Made by a program: the position numbers and the translations under genes. DNA of 64,000 nucleotides. It comes from Aphrocallistes beatrix (Eukaryota > Porifera > Hexactinellida > Sceptrulophora > Aphrocallistidae). The notes below the pieces were generated by a model that worked only from the letters and a program-made list of their open reading frames with translations, was not told where the DNA came from and searched no databases. This document shows, piece by piece, positions 10,921-21,127 of this stretch. The stretch's first letter is position 1; each line of letters starts with the position of its first letter. The stretch covers positions 2,945,857 through 3,009,856 of the forward strand of contig OY725493.1 in NCBI GenBank assembly GCA_963281255.1. Reading direction: 5' to 3'.

Positions 10921-11115
10921 TACAAGCACGCATCGCTTGCTTGCGTTGCGCTACGCAGGCGGGCAGAGAGTGTCCGCCGGAGGGGCCCTTTGGGCACCTA
11001 AGCTCACATTGATTAATTATAAGGTAGGTAACATCTCTAAATACGTTTTACTGTTATAATCAATATCACTAAAAAAAGACCAAATCTGTCAATTTTTGAT
11101 GCGTAATGATGACGT
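10921..11115 (-). repeat. CRE-bearing dispersed repeat, truncated copy
   Basis: Starts with the GC-rich terminus AAGCACGCATCGCTTGCTTG, has the hairpin arm GTGTCCGCCGG, then AACATCTCTAAATACG and GATGACGTCTAAACAG, where the CRE palindrome is altered. The rest of the unit is missing. It is in the same orientation as the copy at 49411-49901. Confidence 0.75.
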
Positions 11116-11254
11116 CTAAACAGGACATTTTACTAAAGAAATATACTTTAATATTTCCATGTGGATTATAGTATTTCTGATATCCGGACAAATTCAGAGT
11201 TACGGGCACCTTCCAGATGGTAGTGTCCGGATAAGAGTGGTTCGACTGTATATA

Positions 11255-11736
11255 CAGTGGAACCTCCGTAATCCGACACCTCTGTAATCCGACATTTCTC
11301 TAAACCGACATTATTTCTGCTCACGGATCGTTTTTCTATAGAAAACAACCTCTATAATCCGACACCTCGCTATTCCGGAATCCGACAATTTAACGATTTT
11401 CCAGTAATGCAAATTAGACCTGTATAATCCGACAATTTTTTCGTCTATCAAATAATGTCGGATTATGGAAGTTATTTTACCTCCATAATCAGACAAATTA
11501 TTCGTCTATCAAAAAATGTCGGATTATGGATGGAGGGGTTATTTTACCTCTTTGATCAGACAAATTATTCGTCTCAAATATTGTCGGATTGTAGAGGTTA
11601 TTTTACCTCTATAATCCGACATTTTGCTGATTTTCCACAAATGTCGGATTATGGAGGTTATTCGATAATCCGACAATTTGCTAATCCGACATTTTTTTCG
11701 TCTCCCATTGAATGTCGGATTATGGGGGTTCCACTG
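11255..11736. mobile_element. Pogo/Tigger-type MITE with internal GTCGGATTAT repeats
   Basis: The inverted ends CAGTGGAACCTCCGTAATCC and CAGTGGAACCCCCATAATCC (right, reversed) are flanked by TA. The body is built from repeated inverted copies of AATGTCGGATTATGGAGG and its complement. A fragment with the same right end lies at 59366-59454. The 11160-11252 sequence just upstream ends in GTTCGACTGTA, probably the right end of another pogo-like MITE sharing the flank. Confidence 0.85.
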
Positions 11737-12009
11737 TATATGTAATGTAACGAATATGTAACGAATTGATTGAAGGAACTGCCAGGCACGGAAAGCTGAT
11801 TTTTGGCATATGGGAGTCTTTTGGCTATGGCTCCACTAAGTTCTGACCTCAGACAAAATGCCGACTCATCATGGAATTATGACGTCATTGTCACTTTTTT
11901 ATAACTAGAAAGTCAATTGTTTCGACTATAACTCAGCCATTTTAGGTGATAGAAGGCGGAGATTTTAATAGAATGTGTATATTAATATATCTCAAAAATG
12001 ATCCAACTC

Positions 12010-12609
12010 TAGGGTTTTTAATCCCGGTCTAAAATTCCAATCCCGGGATTTCGGGATTGACAAATTCTGAATCCCGGGATCCCGGGATTAGTAATTTTCA
12101 AGAATTGGTATGCTAGTATTTGTATATATAACGTGCATATAACGAGACTATTTTTGAATTACGGAAATTGTTTACTACATGAATTCACTGAGCTAATTTC
12201 CCACATAGAGAACGCTTGAAATATTTCCAAATGGGTGCACCTACAAAATTTTGCAAACGATTTTCTCAGCCATCATATAGATATTGTAAATTTGAAGTGT
12301 AAGAGTCACATACAAACACTTTTATAATACATCAGAAAGGTCCTTGCAAGTTCAATTTGACCATATTATTAGTATCACAACCTTGTATAGTATATTAATC
12401 AAAGTGTGTTATATATATTGAATCACTATTTCATCCAATTATGGGAAACCCTGTATTTACAAACCAATAGACATTACAACAAATGTGTGATATACGTATA
12501 AACTGCATTAATCATCAGTCCCGGGATTGAAAAATGAATCCCGGGATTCAATCCCGGGCTAAAACAAGCCGGGATCCCGGGATCGGGAATCCCGGGATTA
12601 AAAACCCTA
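12010..12609. mobile_element. hAT-type MITE with CCCGGGATT repeats, 600 bp
   Basis: The ends TAGGGTTTTTAATCCCGG and CCGGGATTAAAAACCCTA are perfect inverted repeats. The 8-bp flank TCCAACTC is on both sides (12002-12009 and 12610-12617). Multiple copies of AATCCCGGGATT lie just inside each end and may be subterminal transposase-binding sites. It is non-coding. It sits in the CRE-bearing repeat and is therefore younger. Confidence 0.88.
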
Positions 12610-13378
12610 TCCAACTCTCATGACAAGTTTCATCACTCTGTTATAACGTCATTCATAGCATTCTATATACTAAGGCAATGGCACTCACCAAAAAATTGGT
12701 ACCATGGATTGGTTAAATACTTCAATCCTAAAACCGCTAATTAAATAACTGTTATTATCAACTATATAATTATCTCATATTGTGAGTTCATGGTTGTTTA
12801 AATATTCATTTTGAAAATATTATGTAACCACAATGTTTATATTTACTTCACATACAACACTAGTGTATTACAATAATGTATTATTTTGCTGCATATTAGT
12901 ATTTCTATTACTCATTTATAATACCTCACTTGACAACACTAATTGCACAAATCATTATTTGGACGGGATGTCTTGTCTCGCGCCTGACTCTACTTCCAAT
13001 TACAGAGGAGTAGAACACTTCATGAAGTTTTTCAATTTCCTAAAGATGGTGCTCTTCGTGAAAATGGTATTGAGCTATTCCAAGACGTGAATACTACCAG
13101 AACAACAAGATCCCGGGTGAGTGATTTCTTAAGTAATGTAGTTAATTATTCTAGAATCATGCATATAGTACATACTCAAGTTGGGTAGAAACAATTGACT
13201 GAATTTAAAAGACTAAGAAAAAGTGTTGCCTTCCCCAAATTTAGTAAATGCAATCCTCGTTACTACAAAAACGTGGGCATAAGTACCTTTTTTAAAAATT
13301 CGGATAAGTGCAATTTAACTAAACGTGCTCCAAATTAACATCGGAATGATCTAAACGTGCTCCAAATTAACATCGGGA

Positions 13379-13435
13379 CATTTCGCCTTTCCAACCTGAC
13401 AAGCCTGCTGGTTGTCAGGTTGGAAAGGCGGAATG
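13379..13435. repeat. Strong hairpin, 24-bp stem
   Basis: Arms CATTTCGCCTTTCCAACCTG (continuing ACAA) and the complementary arm ending GGAAAGGCGGAATG pair over 24 bp with one mismatch around a 9-base loop. Just upstream, AAACGTGCTCCAAATTAACA is directly repeated 34 bp apart (about 13320 and 13354). It could be a small MITE or a transcribed hairpin. No other support. Confidence 0.6.
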
Positions 13436-13949
13436 TAATTTTGGCCCTTAAGATTTTCTATTAGTCAACTTCAGCCGAACTGTTCGGTTAGCTGGGGTGG
13501 CGAGATTTGTAAACATATATCAAACTAATGTGGCATGCCACCCCAAGTCAACATAACATTTAGGTCTGGGTGGCACGCTACCCCTGCCACCCCTAGAGTT
13601 ACGCCTATGACAACGATGTATCTGCATCCTCAGCAGAAATTTAAAAGATTTATTCTGGCCCTTCCCGTACACGTACTAATATTATTCATTTGGCATGTGC
13701 TACTATGGAACTAGAACATTGTACACTTCTAATAAAGTTAAGACCTATATATAATGCACTAGTATTGAAACAAGAGAATAGTAAACTGGCTAAATTCAAG
13801 AACTAATTTAATATATTCTTTGTTTATTTAGTCAACTTCACAGACTATAGAAGTCCGGAATGTGTGACTATATTCTATTGAAAGTCCGGAGTGTGATTGT
13901 TCCTTAGTACCTTGTAGAAGTATATCGTTCCCTTATGATGCCTCAAGTC

Positions 13950-14215
13950 TCAGGTCGGTCAAGTCAAGTCAAGTCTGTCCCTCAAGCTAAGTCAAGTCTG
14001 TCCCTCAAGCTAAGTCAAGTCTATCTCTCAAGCTAAGTCAAGTCTGTCCCTCAAGTTAAGTCAAGTCTCTCTCAAGCTAAGTCAAGTCTGTCCCTCAAGC
14101 TAAGTCAAGTCTATCTCTCAAGCTAAGTTAAGTCTGTCCCTCAAGCTAAGTCAAGTCTCTCTCAAGCTAAGTCAAGTCTATCTCTCAAGCTAAGTCAAGT
14201 CTGTCCCTCAAGTCT
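13950..14215. repeat. Tandem repeat of about 23 bp (AAGTCAAGTCTGTCCCTCA)
   Basis: About eleven to twelve units of CTAAGTCAAGTCTGTCCCT and CTAAGTCAAGTCTATCTCT type, with some shorter 19-base units. It is a minisatellite within the long-TIR element at 12654-14476. Confidence 0.85.
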
Positions 14216-14610
14216 CAATATTGTGATTAACTATTCTTTTGATATTTTGTATGTATTAAGTATTAAATAATTCGATTATGTGCATTAAAAACCAAATAAT
14301 ATATCTCATTTCAATTGTTCTGATATAATAGTTAGTTTGTCAGGGTGGGTGAATGCCTAAATTGATGGAAAATTGAATTATCTACAATATCAAAATTATT
14401 GGTTTTGAAGTATTTAACCAATCCATGGTACTGATTTTTGGGTGAGTGCCATTGCCTTAGTATATAGAATGCTATGCGTCATTATTAGCACCAAAATGAA
14501 ATTTGGACAAATTTTGTGATTTTTCGTATGATATCGATTATATTCAGTAAGACAAGCGTATTTAGAGATGTTATCTACCATATAATTAATCAATGTAAGA
14601 CTAGGGCCCT

Positions 14611-14875
14611 AAAGGCGATCCAGCGGACAGGTTTAGAACCTGTGGGGGGCCGTGGTGCTGGGCAATCGAGCAGTGGAGGATGCAGGGCTCCACACAAACT
14701 TATGGGTTACAAACCCCAAAATTATGCTAATTGAGTCTAAATATATATCCCAATTACATTTTTCTTTCACTAGAGTTCGAGATTTTCTGACGTCATAATT
14801 CCATGATGAGTCGACATTTTCGTCTCTCTATATATATATATATGGTACACATATAGATTAATCGAGTTTTAAAAG
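14611..14875. other. Unassigned stretch with (TA)n
   Basis: Contains a GC-richer patch (GGGGGGCCGTGGTGCTGG) and, at 14790-14825, CTGACGTCATAATTCCATGA, a stray piece of the CRE-bearing repeat in reverse orientation, followed by a short (TA)n tract. No gene is recognised. Confidence 0.4.
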
Positions 14876-14879
14876 TAAG

Positions 14880-16015
14880 GATATATGTGTATATATATAG
14901 GGCATTAGTCAATCCTCAAAAAAAGGATCTAGATCCAGATCCCGATTCTAACTTATAAAAGGATCTTCGATCCGATCACGATCCTAATTTTATAAAAGGA
15001 TTTTTGATCCGATCACGATCCCCCAAAAGATCCTCTCAACAATAGTCAGAAGTAGGGTTGCCAGACGTCCGGGTTTGACCCGGACAGTGCGGGTTTCGAG
15101 TCATTTGTCCGGAGTCCGGGAATGGGATGAATTTGTCCGGGTTTGGAGAATTTTGAGTCCTGTCCGACTACTCACTACTCAGGACTGTCAATATATTCTA
15201 TCCGTATCTAAGTTATTTAGTTAGCTATTGCTCTGCTGCAAACGTGTCACTCTCTAATATTTGAAGAAAGAGTGCAAGTTTGTGAAATTTGGATTATTAC
15301 TGATTTGTAATGCTACCAAAGTGTACGTATACTACTGAGTACTGACCCTAACTGCCTAACATGTTTCGTAATGAGTATACTTGGAATCTTCTTTTTGTTT
15401 CTGTGTTCAATGGCTTCAACGATGAATTATGATATGTAGATATGTAGTCACGTGGGTCAAGGGTCATTTTATGTGTCTTTGCAGCTCTGGTTTACAGTGA
15501 ATTACCTACATTCAAATTGTTATTTCAAATTTTATTCTCTGAGATTTTAGTTTACCCGCAATAACTAATAGACGAAATATAATTTATAATTTCTCTTGAT
15601 TATTTATCTATTCTGTATATTTTGACGATAAGTTATTGATATAAATTTAAAATTAGATAACATTACAATAAGCATTTTTTTAGAGAATAAATTATGTCCG
15701 GGTTTGACATTTTGAAAAGCTGGCAACCCTAGTCAGAAGACTATCATTTTTAGTACAGCTCCTGGAAGGAGATGCCTTATGGCATGGACGGCGTGCAATG
15801 TCCGTCCGTCTGCGGCAGCCTGGGGCGTACTCAGTTCTTAAGTTAGTATTCAAACCATAAAACACATTAAAAATATACATTTAATCAGCATAAATTTCAA
15901 TACTTTCACCTCCAACTTGGGGATTAAAAAGAAAAAGGATCGGATCGAATTCAGTCAAAGTTTCGATCCGATCCCGATCCCGATCCTACTTTTAAAAAGG
16001 ATCGTCGATAAATTG
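14880..16015. repeat. GATCCGATC-rich element interrupted by a hAT MITE
   Basis: AAAGGATCTTCGATCCGATC and variants are repeated at 14920-15030, with the inverted form at 15935-16010. This suggests one element with inverted, repeat-rich ends. It is split by the hAT MITE at 15053-15731. Outer limits are not resolved. Confidence 0.55.
15053..15731. mobile_element. hAT-type MITE, TAGGGTTGCCAG ends, 679 bp
   Basis: The ends TAGGGTTGCCAGACGTCC and, reversed, TAGGGTTGCCAGCTTTTC are inverted. The 8-bp flank GTCAGAAG is exact on both sides (15045-15052 and 15732-15739) and fits the NTNNNNAN preference of hAT targets. CCGGGTTTGAC is repeated near both ends. It is non-coding. Confidence 0.9.
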
Positions 16016-16169
16016 ATACTATATTTCACAGGGGCTAGCATTATGATTCATATGCTAATATATAAGTAAAGTGAAGCAAAAGGATTAATTTTATCTAAAA
16101 TATGTTGAAAATAATCAATACTTAATTTTTCTACCCTTATTTTTCAGACAGGTCAATTCTCTTGTCCAT

Positions 16170-17325
16170 TGAGAGGCAAAAGGTTGGATGGATTCGGGTT
16201 CGAACGATTGCCAAATCTCTAAAATCCCAGTCCTTAACTGCTCAACTGTTTTAGGCGCACGTATCATCAGTCTACTCTTAAGGACTGCCCAGAGATTCTC
16301 AATTGGAGCAAGATCAGGGCTGTTAGGGGGCCAATCGATCCTGAGGGGGACAAATTCGGTCCTCCATGCCTTTGCTGTGTGGATAGGGCTATTATCCTCT
16401 TGCAGTGTCCATTCACTACCATAGAGCGCCTTAGCCTGTTATATTAGGTAGCCATTGAGTAGAAATATACCGTTGTTGATTAAAGTTCTCGGTAAAATGC
16501 ACAAAGGGGTAGTCCCCATTACAGAAATCCCACCCCAAACATGAACTTTGGATGGGTGTCGTTAGGAAGGCAATTGTACCCGCTGACTCTTCTTTGTCCA
16601 CACTTTAACCTTTCCTGAGTCAAGTCAAATTGAACATTAGTCCGTAAAGAATGTTTTCGACCAGTCAAATCCTTTCATTTCTCTACACCATTTGATACGC
16701 TTTTGGATCTGGAGATCGGTTAGGGCTGGAACTCGGATCACTGGGGATTTGACGAAATTTTCCCTCATTAGGTATCGATGTACCGTACTTTTCCCGACAT
16801 TCGACTCCAATCGTGTTGTTAACTGTCGCACAGATATCCTAGGAATTGACTTCAGGATATTTGATATCCTCCTCTTGTCGTTTGGTGGAATTTTCCTCGG
16901 GGCACCAGCACCCTGTCTGTGATCGAGACCTTTATTCTTTTTTATTAGCGCAAGAACCCGAAAAATCGTCCTCTCTGGGACATGAATCCTGGAGGAAATA
17001 TCCTTGGCATTGATAATTCCAGCATTGTAGAGAGTCTGAACTTCCAATCGACGTTTTTGTTGTGTTTGTAAACAAGCCATAGATCAAATAACAATGGGTT
17101 GATTGGAAAATAAATGTGTAAAATATGAATCTCAAAATAGGAAAATGACAAAAGTTATGCGGCGCTGATACCGAATATTTCTAATCACAATAGTTAAAGG
17201 GCGTATAAAATATGTTTCTTTTCCATACTCAGTTTAAGAATACGAATTAAACGGTGTGTCAAAAAGTGGTTGAGTAACAATTAAAATTTAAAAATTCGAT
17301 GTACTGCCAATAATTATGGGACATA
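16170..17325 (-). mobile_element. IS630/Tc1-type transposon, 3' truncated
   Basis: One terminus is visible at the right: ATTATGGGACATACTGTAT (about 17310-17330), reading inward as CAGTATGTCCCATAATTATT. No matching left end is found, so the element is truncated near 16140. It carries a decayed minus-strand transposase. Its terminal CAGTATGTCCCA motif also occurs inside the foldback element near 61250. Confidence 0.7.
16180..17080 (-). pseudogene. IS630/Tc1-type transposase, decayed
   Basis: The N-terminal part (17080-16637, 147 aa) begins MACLQTQQKRRLEVQTLYNA and contains two predicted DNA-binding segments (DISSRIHVPERTIFRVLALI, then ISVRQLTTRLES with GKSTVHRYL) ending at GFDWSKTFFTD, the first catalytic Asp. 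A frame change follows. The C-terminal part gives QEDNSPIHTAKAWRTEF (second Asp) and DWPPNSPDLAPIENLWAVLK (Glu). Only 31 residues separate the second Asp and the Glu, against 34 in canonical Tc1. It may have a small deletion or represent a different subfamily. Confidence 0.8.
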
Positions 17326-17343
17326 CTGTATATATATATATAT

Positions 17344-18196
17344 ACAAGCGCCTTCGCTTGCTTGCGCTGCGCGGCTGGCGGACACTTTGTGTCTGCCGGA
17401 GGCTCCCTTCGGTCGCCTGGAGTCAGTGTATCTTTTAAGGATTTAAAAAAATTTTTTTGTTCTTTTTTAGGATTAAAAAAATAATCCCCGGAATAAAAAA
17501 AATATATTATATCGGGATTTTTATTAATATAAATTCAAAATTTTGAATCGTGATTGTACTCGAAGCCATCTGAAACTCCCAATATTGGCTAGGAATGTAA
17601 AATTTATCATACTTCGAACACAATCATGTAATAATACGCTAATATAAAATATCCAACCATTTCTTAGTCATATATAAAAAAATTATATTATAATCTAAAT
17701 TCTAGAAAAAAAATAAATCAGAAATAAAAAACTTCTAGAAGTAAGAAAAAAATTGCTTAAAAGATAGCCTGCCTGGGGTCACATTGGTTAATTATAAGGG
17801 AGATAACATCTCTAAATACGTCTGTCCTACTGTTATGATCTATATCGCACGAAAAATCACCAAATTTATCAATTTTTAAAATGTTGATGAGTAATGATGA
17901 CGTCATAACAAAGTGATGAGCCATCGTTTTTTTAATGATAGCTGCATCATATGTGAGGTATGTTAGTATACAGATTCTATTAAAATTTCAGCATTCTATC
18001 TCCTATAATGGCTGAGTTATGCTCGAATAACTGTATTGCTTAACTTTTAAAAATGTGACAATGATGTCATAATTCCATGATGAGTCGACATTTTCGTCTG
18101 AGCTCAGAACTTAGTGGAGCCATAGCCAAAAGACACCCACATGCCAAAAATCAGCTTTCTGTACTTGGCAGTTTCTTCAATCAATTCGTTACAGAT
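17344..18196 (-). repeat. CRE-bearing dispersed repeat copy with nested hAT MITE
   Basis: The GC-rich terminus CAAGCGCCTTCGCTTGCTTG is at the left, and the other terminus, CAATCAATTCGTTACAGATA, is at the right. TGACGTCA occurs near 17898. The second site, near 18065, is altered to TGATGTCA. The copy is interrupted at 17424-17771. It abuts a pogo-like MITE that begins at 18202. Confidence 0.85.
17424..17771. mobile_element. hAT-like MITE, 348 bp
   Basis: The ends CAGTGTATCTTTTAAGG and, reversed, CAGGCTATCTTTTAAG are inverted. The flanks CCTGGAGT (17416-17423) and CCTGGGGT (17772-17779) match in 7 of 8 bases. The interior is extremely AT-rich with no coding signal. Confidence 0.75.
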
Positions 18197-18201
18197 ATAT
18201 A

Positions 18202-18260
18202 CAGTCGAACCTGCTATAACGACCATTCTATATAATATCGGTCACCAGTCTATAGCGGTC
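18202..18260. mobile_element. Pogo-type MITE left end, cut by assembly gap
   Basis: CAGTCGAACCTGCTATAACG followed by TATAGCGGTC matches the left end of the MITE at 34177-34473. The remainder is hidden by the gap. Confidence 0.7.
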
Positions 18261-18460
18261 NNNNNNNNNNNNNNNNNNNNNNNNNNNNNNNNNNNNNNNN
18301 NNNNNNNNNNNNNNNNNNNNNNNNNNNNNNNNNNNNNNNNNNNNNNNNNNNNNNNNNNNNNNNNNNNNNNNNNNNNNNNNNNNNNNNNNNNNNNNNNNNN
18401 NNNNNNNNNNNNNNNNNNNNNNNNNNNNNNNNNNNNNNNNNNNNNNNNNNNNNNNNNNNN
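18261..18460. other. Assembly gap, 200 N
   Basis: Exactly 200 undetermined bases, a conventional scaffold gap size, so the true distance is unknown. The translated frame running through it is meaningless. Confidence 0.99.
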
Positions 18461-18945
18461 AAATTATGTTATGGCTTTATAGGAAATAGTCTATTGGCTA
18501 TCAAATAAGATCAAATTTGAATGCATAGTTATTGCGGTTTTCAAGATATGACCTCAACTGATCAAAATGCGTTTTCATAGCAACGCTGGAATGTAGCAAC
18601 ATTCCATGAAAAATATTCACTTTCGCATCAACCCATTCACAGCTCAGTTCTATACAAAAAAACTATATTAAAACAAACTTAGAAGTGCCCTTAAACAACC
18701 TCTGAAATTCACTAAATGTGTCCCAAATATAACCTATTGTGCAATCATATGATGACTAATCGAAATTTTAACAACGGATATGGATACTCTGGCGTCATAT
18801 TTATATATGCTGGTAATACATTTCGAAGCTCTATTCTGCGTCGTTCATGATTTTTGGCAGATCATGTATTTGATCAACCATCTTCGACCGCATCCCTGGT
18901 CCATTTTTGAGATTTAGATGGGTGGCCTTATATACAGAGTGCTAT
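18461..18945. repeat. Foldback (Mutator-like) element, partial copy
   Basis: Matches the right half of the elements at 9303-9785 and 39447-40472: CACTAAATGTGTCCCAAATA, TTATATATGCTGGTAATACA and GGTGGCCTTATATACAG near the end. The left part is lost in the gap. Confidence 0.65.
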
Positions 18946-19786
18946 GTTCGGACTAAATATCGGATTGTTTAGCAAATATTAGCCCTCTAAAATTAGCTTT
19001 TCAACTCATTAGTGACATTTATTGCATTCCTATTACATAGCAACAACAGCATTACACACTGTTTATGTTTAGTCTGTCTGTGGTCAAATATACAACATAC
19101 TTATAATTCCAAGTGCACATATCAATTGCAGAATGTTGTAAGAATTAGTGATATTATAGAGGAAGACAAAAAAGCATTTCAAAATGGTAGAATTGAGAGT
19201 TGTCAGGTCAATTTTATATTTTTACAAAAGGCATAAAATTTTGAATTATATATAGAAAGCGTTTACAGGTACAAAAATGTGAATAACTCAAAGAGAACAT
19301 ATGGAAACCAAATGAATTTTTTTATACAATGAATTATGAATATAAACAGTAAAATACCCAAAAATAAAACAGTTTCAAAAATATACATTTTTGTTACGTC
19401 ATAGTTCCGGTTTACTTCGGGAGTTGGTTTCAGTTCCAGTTTTCACAAAGAAAAGGAACTCAAAACTTAATTTACTCAAGTTTTTCGTTTTCTCCATATG
19501 TAAAAACATAAGTATTGCAATTTATGAAAGAATTTGATGAATATTTTTCGAGTTATTCGAGTTTAAAATGGGATGGGATTTTACCATTGTGAAAATCCTT
19601 GGTCAAAACAGCAAAAATTCCAAAATTTGTGACGTCATAACTCAAAAACCACATGACCGATTGATCTGAAATTTTCACAAAAGTAAAGACATATACGTGC
19701 CCTGTCACACAGCAAATTTCAGACCAATCGGTTGATGGTGGTGAAATTATTGGTTTTTTGACATGGAATTCCCCATATATATATAT
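18946..19786. other. Long stretch without recognised gene
   Basis: AT-rich. Two GACGTCAT or TACGTCAT-type sites occur (about 19395 and 19630), without the rest of the CRE-bearing repeat. Short reading frames (for example 19012-19236) have no recognisable domain. Probably unclassified repeat. Confidence 0.4.
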
Positions 19787-20285
19787 ATCTGTTACGAATT
19801 GATTGAAGAAACTGCCAGGCGCAGAAAGCTGATTTTTGGCATGTGGGGGTCTTTTGGTTATGGCTCCAGTAAGTTCTGAGCTCAGACCAAAATGTCGACT
19901 CATCATGGAATTATGACGTCATTGTCACATTTTAAAAAGTTAAGCAACACAGTTATTCGGACATAACTCAGCCATTATAGGAGATAGAAGGCTGAAATTT
20001 TAATAGAATATGTATACTAACATACCTCACATATGATGCAACTTTCATCAAAAAATGATGACTCAGCACTTTGTTATGACGTCATCATTACGTATCAAAA
20101 ATTTTACAATTGACAAATTTGGTGATTTTTCGAGTGATATCGATTTTAAAACTAAGATGGACATATTTAGAGATGATATATCCCGTTTAATTAACCAATG
20201 TCACTTCCAGGCGACCGAAGGGAGCCTCCGGCGGACACGAAGTGTCCGCCAGCCGCGCAGCGCAAGCAAGCGAAGCGCGCTTGTA
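19787..20285 (+). repeat. CRE-bearing dispersed repeat, full copy
   Basis: Runs from ATCTGTTACGAATTGATTGA to GCAAGCGAAGCGCGCTTGTA. TGACGTCA occurs at 19914-19921 and again at 20077-20084, about 163 bp apart. The 3' end has a 9-bp-stem hairpin, GGCGGACAC paired with GTGTCCGCC (one mismatch here). A (TA)n tract lies directly upstream. This is the clearest full-length copy. Confidence 0.9.
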
Positions 20286-20528
20286 ATTGTTTAAAATGTA
20301 AGCAACAATTATGTAAAATTGTTAATGGTGCTGCCACGAAAATTTTTCATGGAAAATTGGTCCTATGCTGAAAGTTTTGTCCTGCAATGGACAAATTTTC
20401 CATGGAATATTGATCCGGGGGACCATTTTTTTCACAGTTAACCCAATTTCTCCAATTGAGGATGTATTGTATCAAAACATTAGATAAGCTAAACATGTAG
20501 TATATCTAATTAGAATTCTAATTACGTA
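20286..20528. other. Short unassigned spacer
   Basis: Contains an inverted pair ATTTTTCATGGAAAATT and AATTTTCCATGGAATATT around 20340-20410, perhaps a small MITE. No gene. Confidence 0.4.
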
Positions 20529-21125
20529 CAGGGTGTAACAAAAGTCTTGGCCGGTTGTGAATCTAATTAGTATTCATTCTTTACGAGTACCTTCTATCAT
20601 AGTATCTAGTGTACTACTACACCACAATTAGTTACTATATAGATATGCAATTTAAATGGTAGGCTGATTTTAACTAGATCACACCTCTTTAGTACTTTCG
20701 GGTTTATTTTTCTGAACATCACTTTTTCCTGATAAGATTAATGTCGGCGATCTTGGAATTGAAGTCCGCTGTAAAGAAATTAGAATGGTAGAAGGAGGCC
20801 TAACACGAAAAGGAACTGCTGAAAGGCTTCAGTAAGGTTTATTCGAGTTTGGAACAAAGTATTTTGGCCGAGATCTCTGGGGAATTTTGTATGAACGATT
20901 GGATGAAATGAGGATCGGAGATATAATTTCTAACCGTAAAAAGGTATGGACGGGGGTCCAACTTACCCTGCTTGAAAATATGGTTGCTAATTTTTCCCTA
21001 ATAGAGTAAAATTAGTCGGAGAAAATAGTGGATATTTTGTTATTAAGTAATTCAAGACAATACAAACAAAAAATATTATTGTCATATGCTATAATACAAC
21101 CGGCCAAGACTTTTGTTACACCCTG
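20529..21125. mobile_element. Mariner-type element, 597 bp, non-coding
   Basis: The ends CAGGGTGTAACAAAAGTCTT and AAGACTTTTGTTACACCCTG are perfect inverted repeats of about 27 bp, extending through GGCCGGTTGT, with TA on both sides (20527-20528 and 21126-21127). The interior has a faint transposase-like patch around 20740-20960 but no usable frame. It is an internally deleted mariner or a MITE derived from one. Confidence 0.85.
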
Positions 21126-21127
21126 TA

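Larger units (their letters stand above)
12654..14476. mobile_element. Long-TIR non-autonomous element, 1.8 kb
   Basis: The ends CATAGCATTCTATATACTAA and the reverse of the right end pair over about 80 bp with few mismatches. The 7-bp flank CGTCATT occurs on both sides (12647-12653 and 14477-14483). A longer original duplication with one altered base is possible. Long TIRs suggest a Mutator-like element. Inside are a 24-bp-stem hairpin (13379-13435) and a tandem array (13950-14215). No transposase is recognised. Confidence 0.7.
11752..14610 (+). repeat. CRE-bearing dispersed repeat copy split by two insertions
   Basis: Family sequence is present at 11752-12009 (GAATTGATTGAAGG... with TGACGTCA at 11880-11887), 12610-12653 (ending in AACGTCATT) and 14477 to about 14610 (TTTTTCGTATGATATCGA, GATGTTATCTACC). 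The gaps are an hAT MITE (12010-12609) and a 1.8-kb long-TIR element (12654-14476), each with its own target duplication. The GC-rich 3' terminus after about 14600 is degenerate. Confidence 0.8.

Noticed and set aside
14630-14720. tRNA-like or SINE promoter (GGTTTAGAACC resembling a B box)
   Set aside because: No A box at the right distance, no cloverleaf and no A-tail. Treated as chance.
18141-18482. 113-codon frame across the gap
   Set aside because: Mostly undetermined bases. The rest is repeat sequence.
19787-20285. CRE-bearing family as a Helitron
   Set aside because: The 3' hairpin is suggestive, but the required CTRR end and a consistent A|T target are not visible, so no class is assigned.
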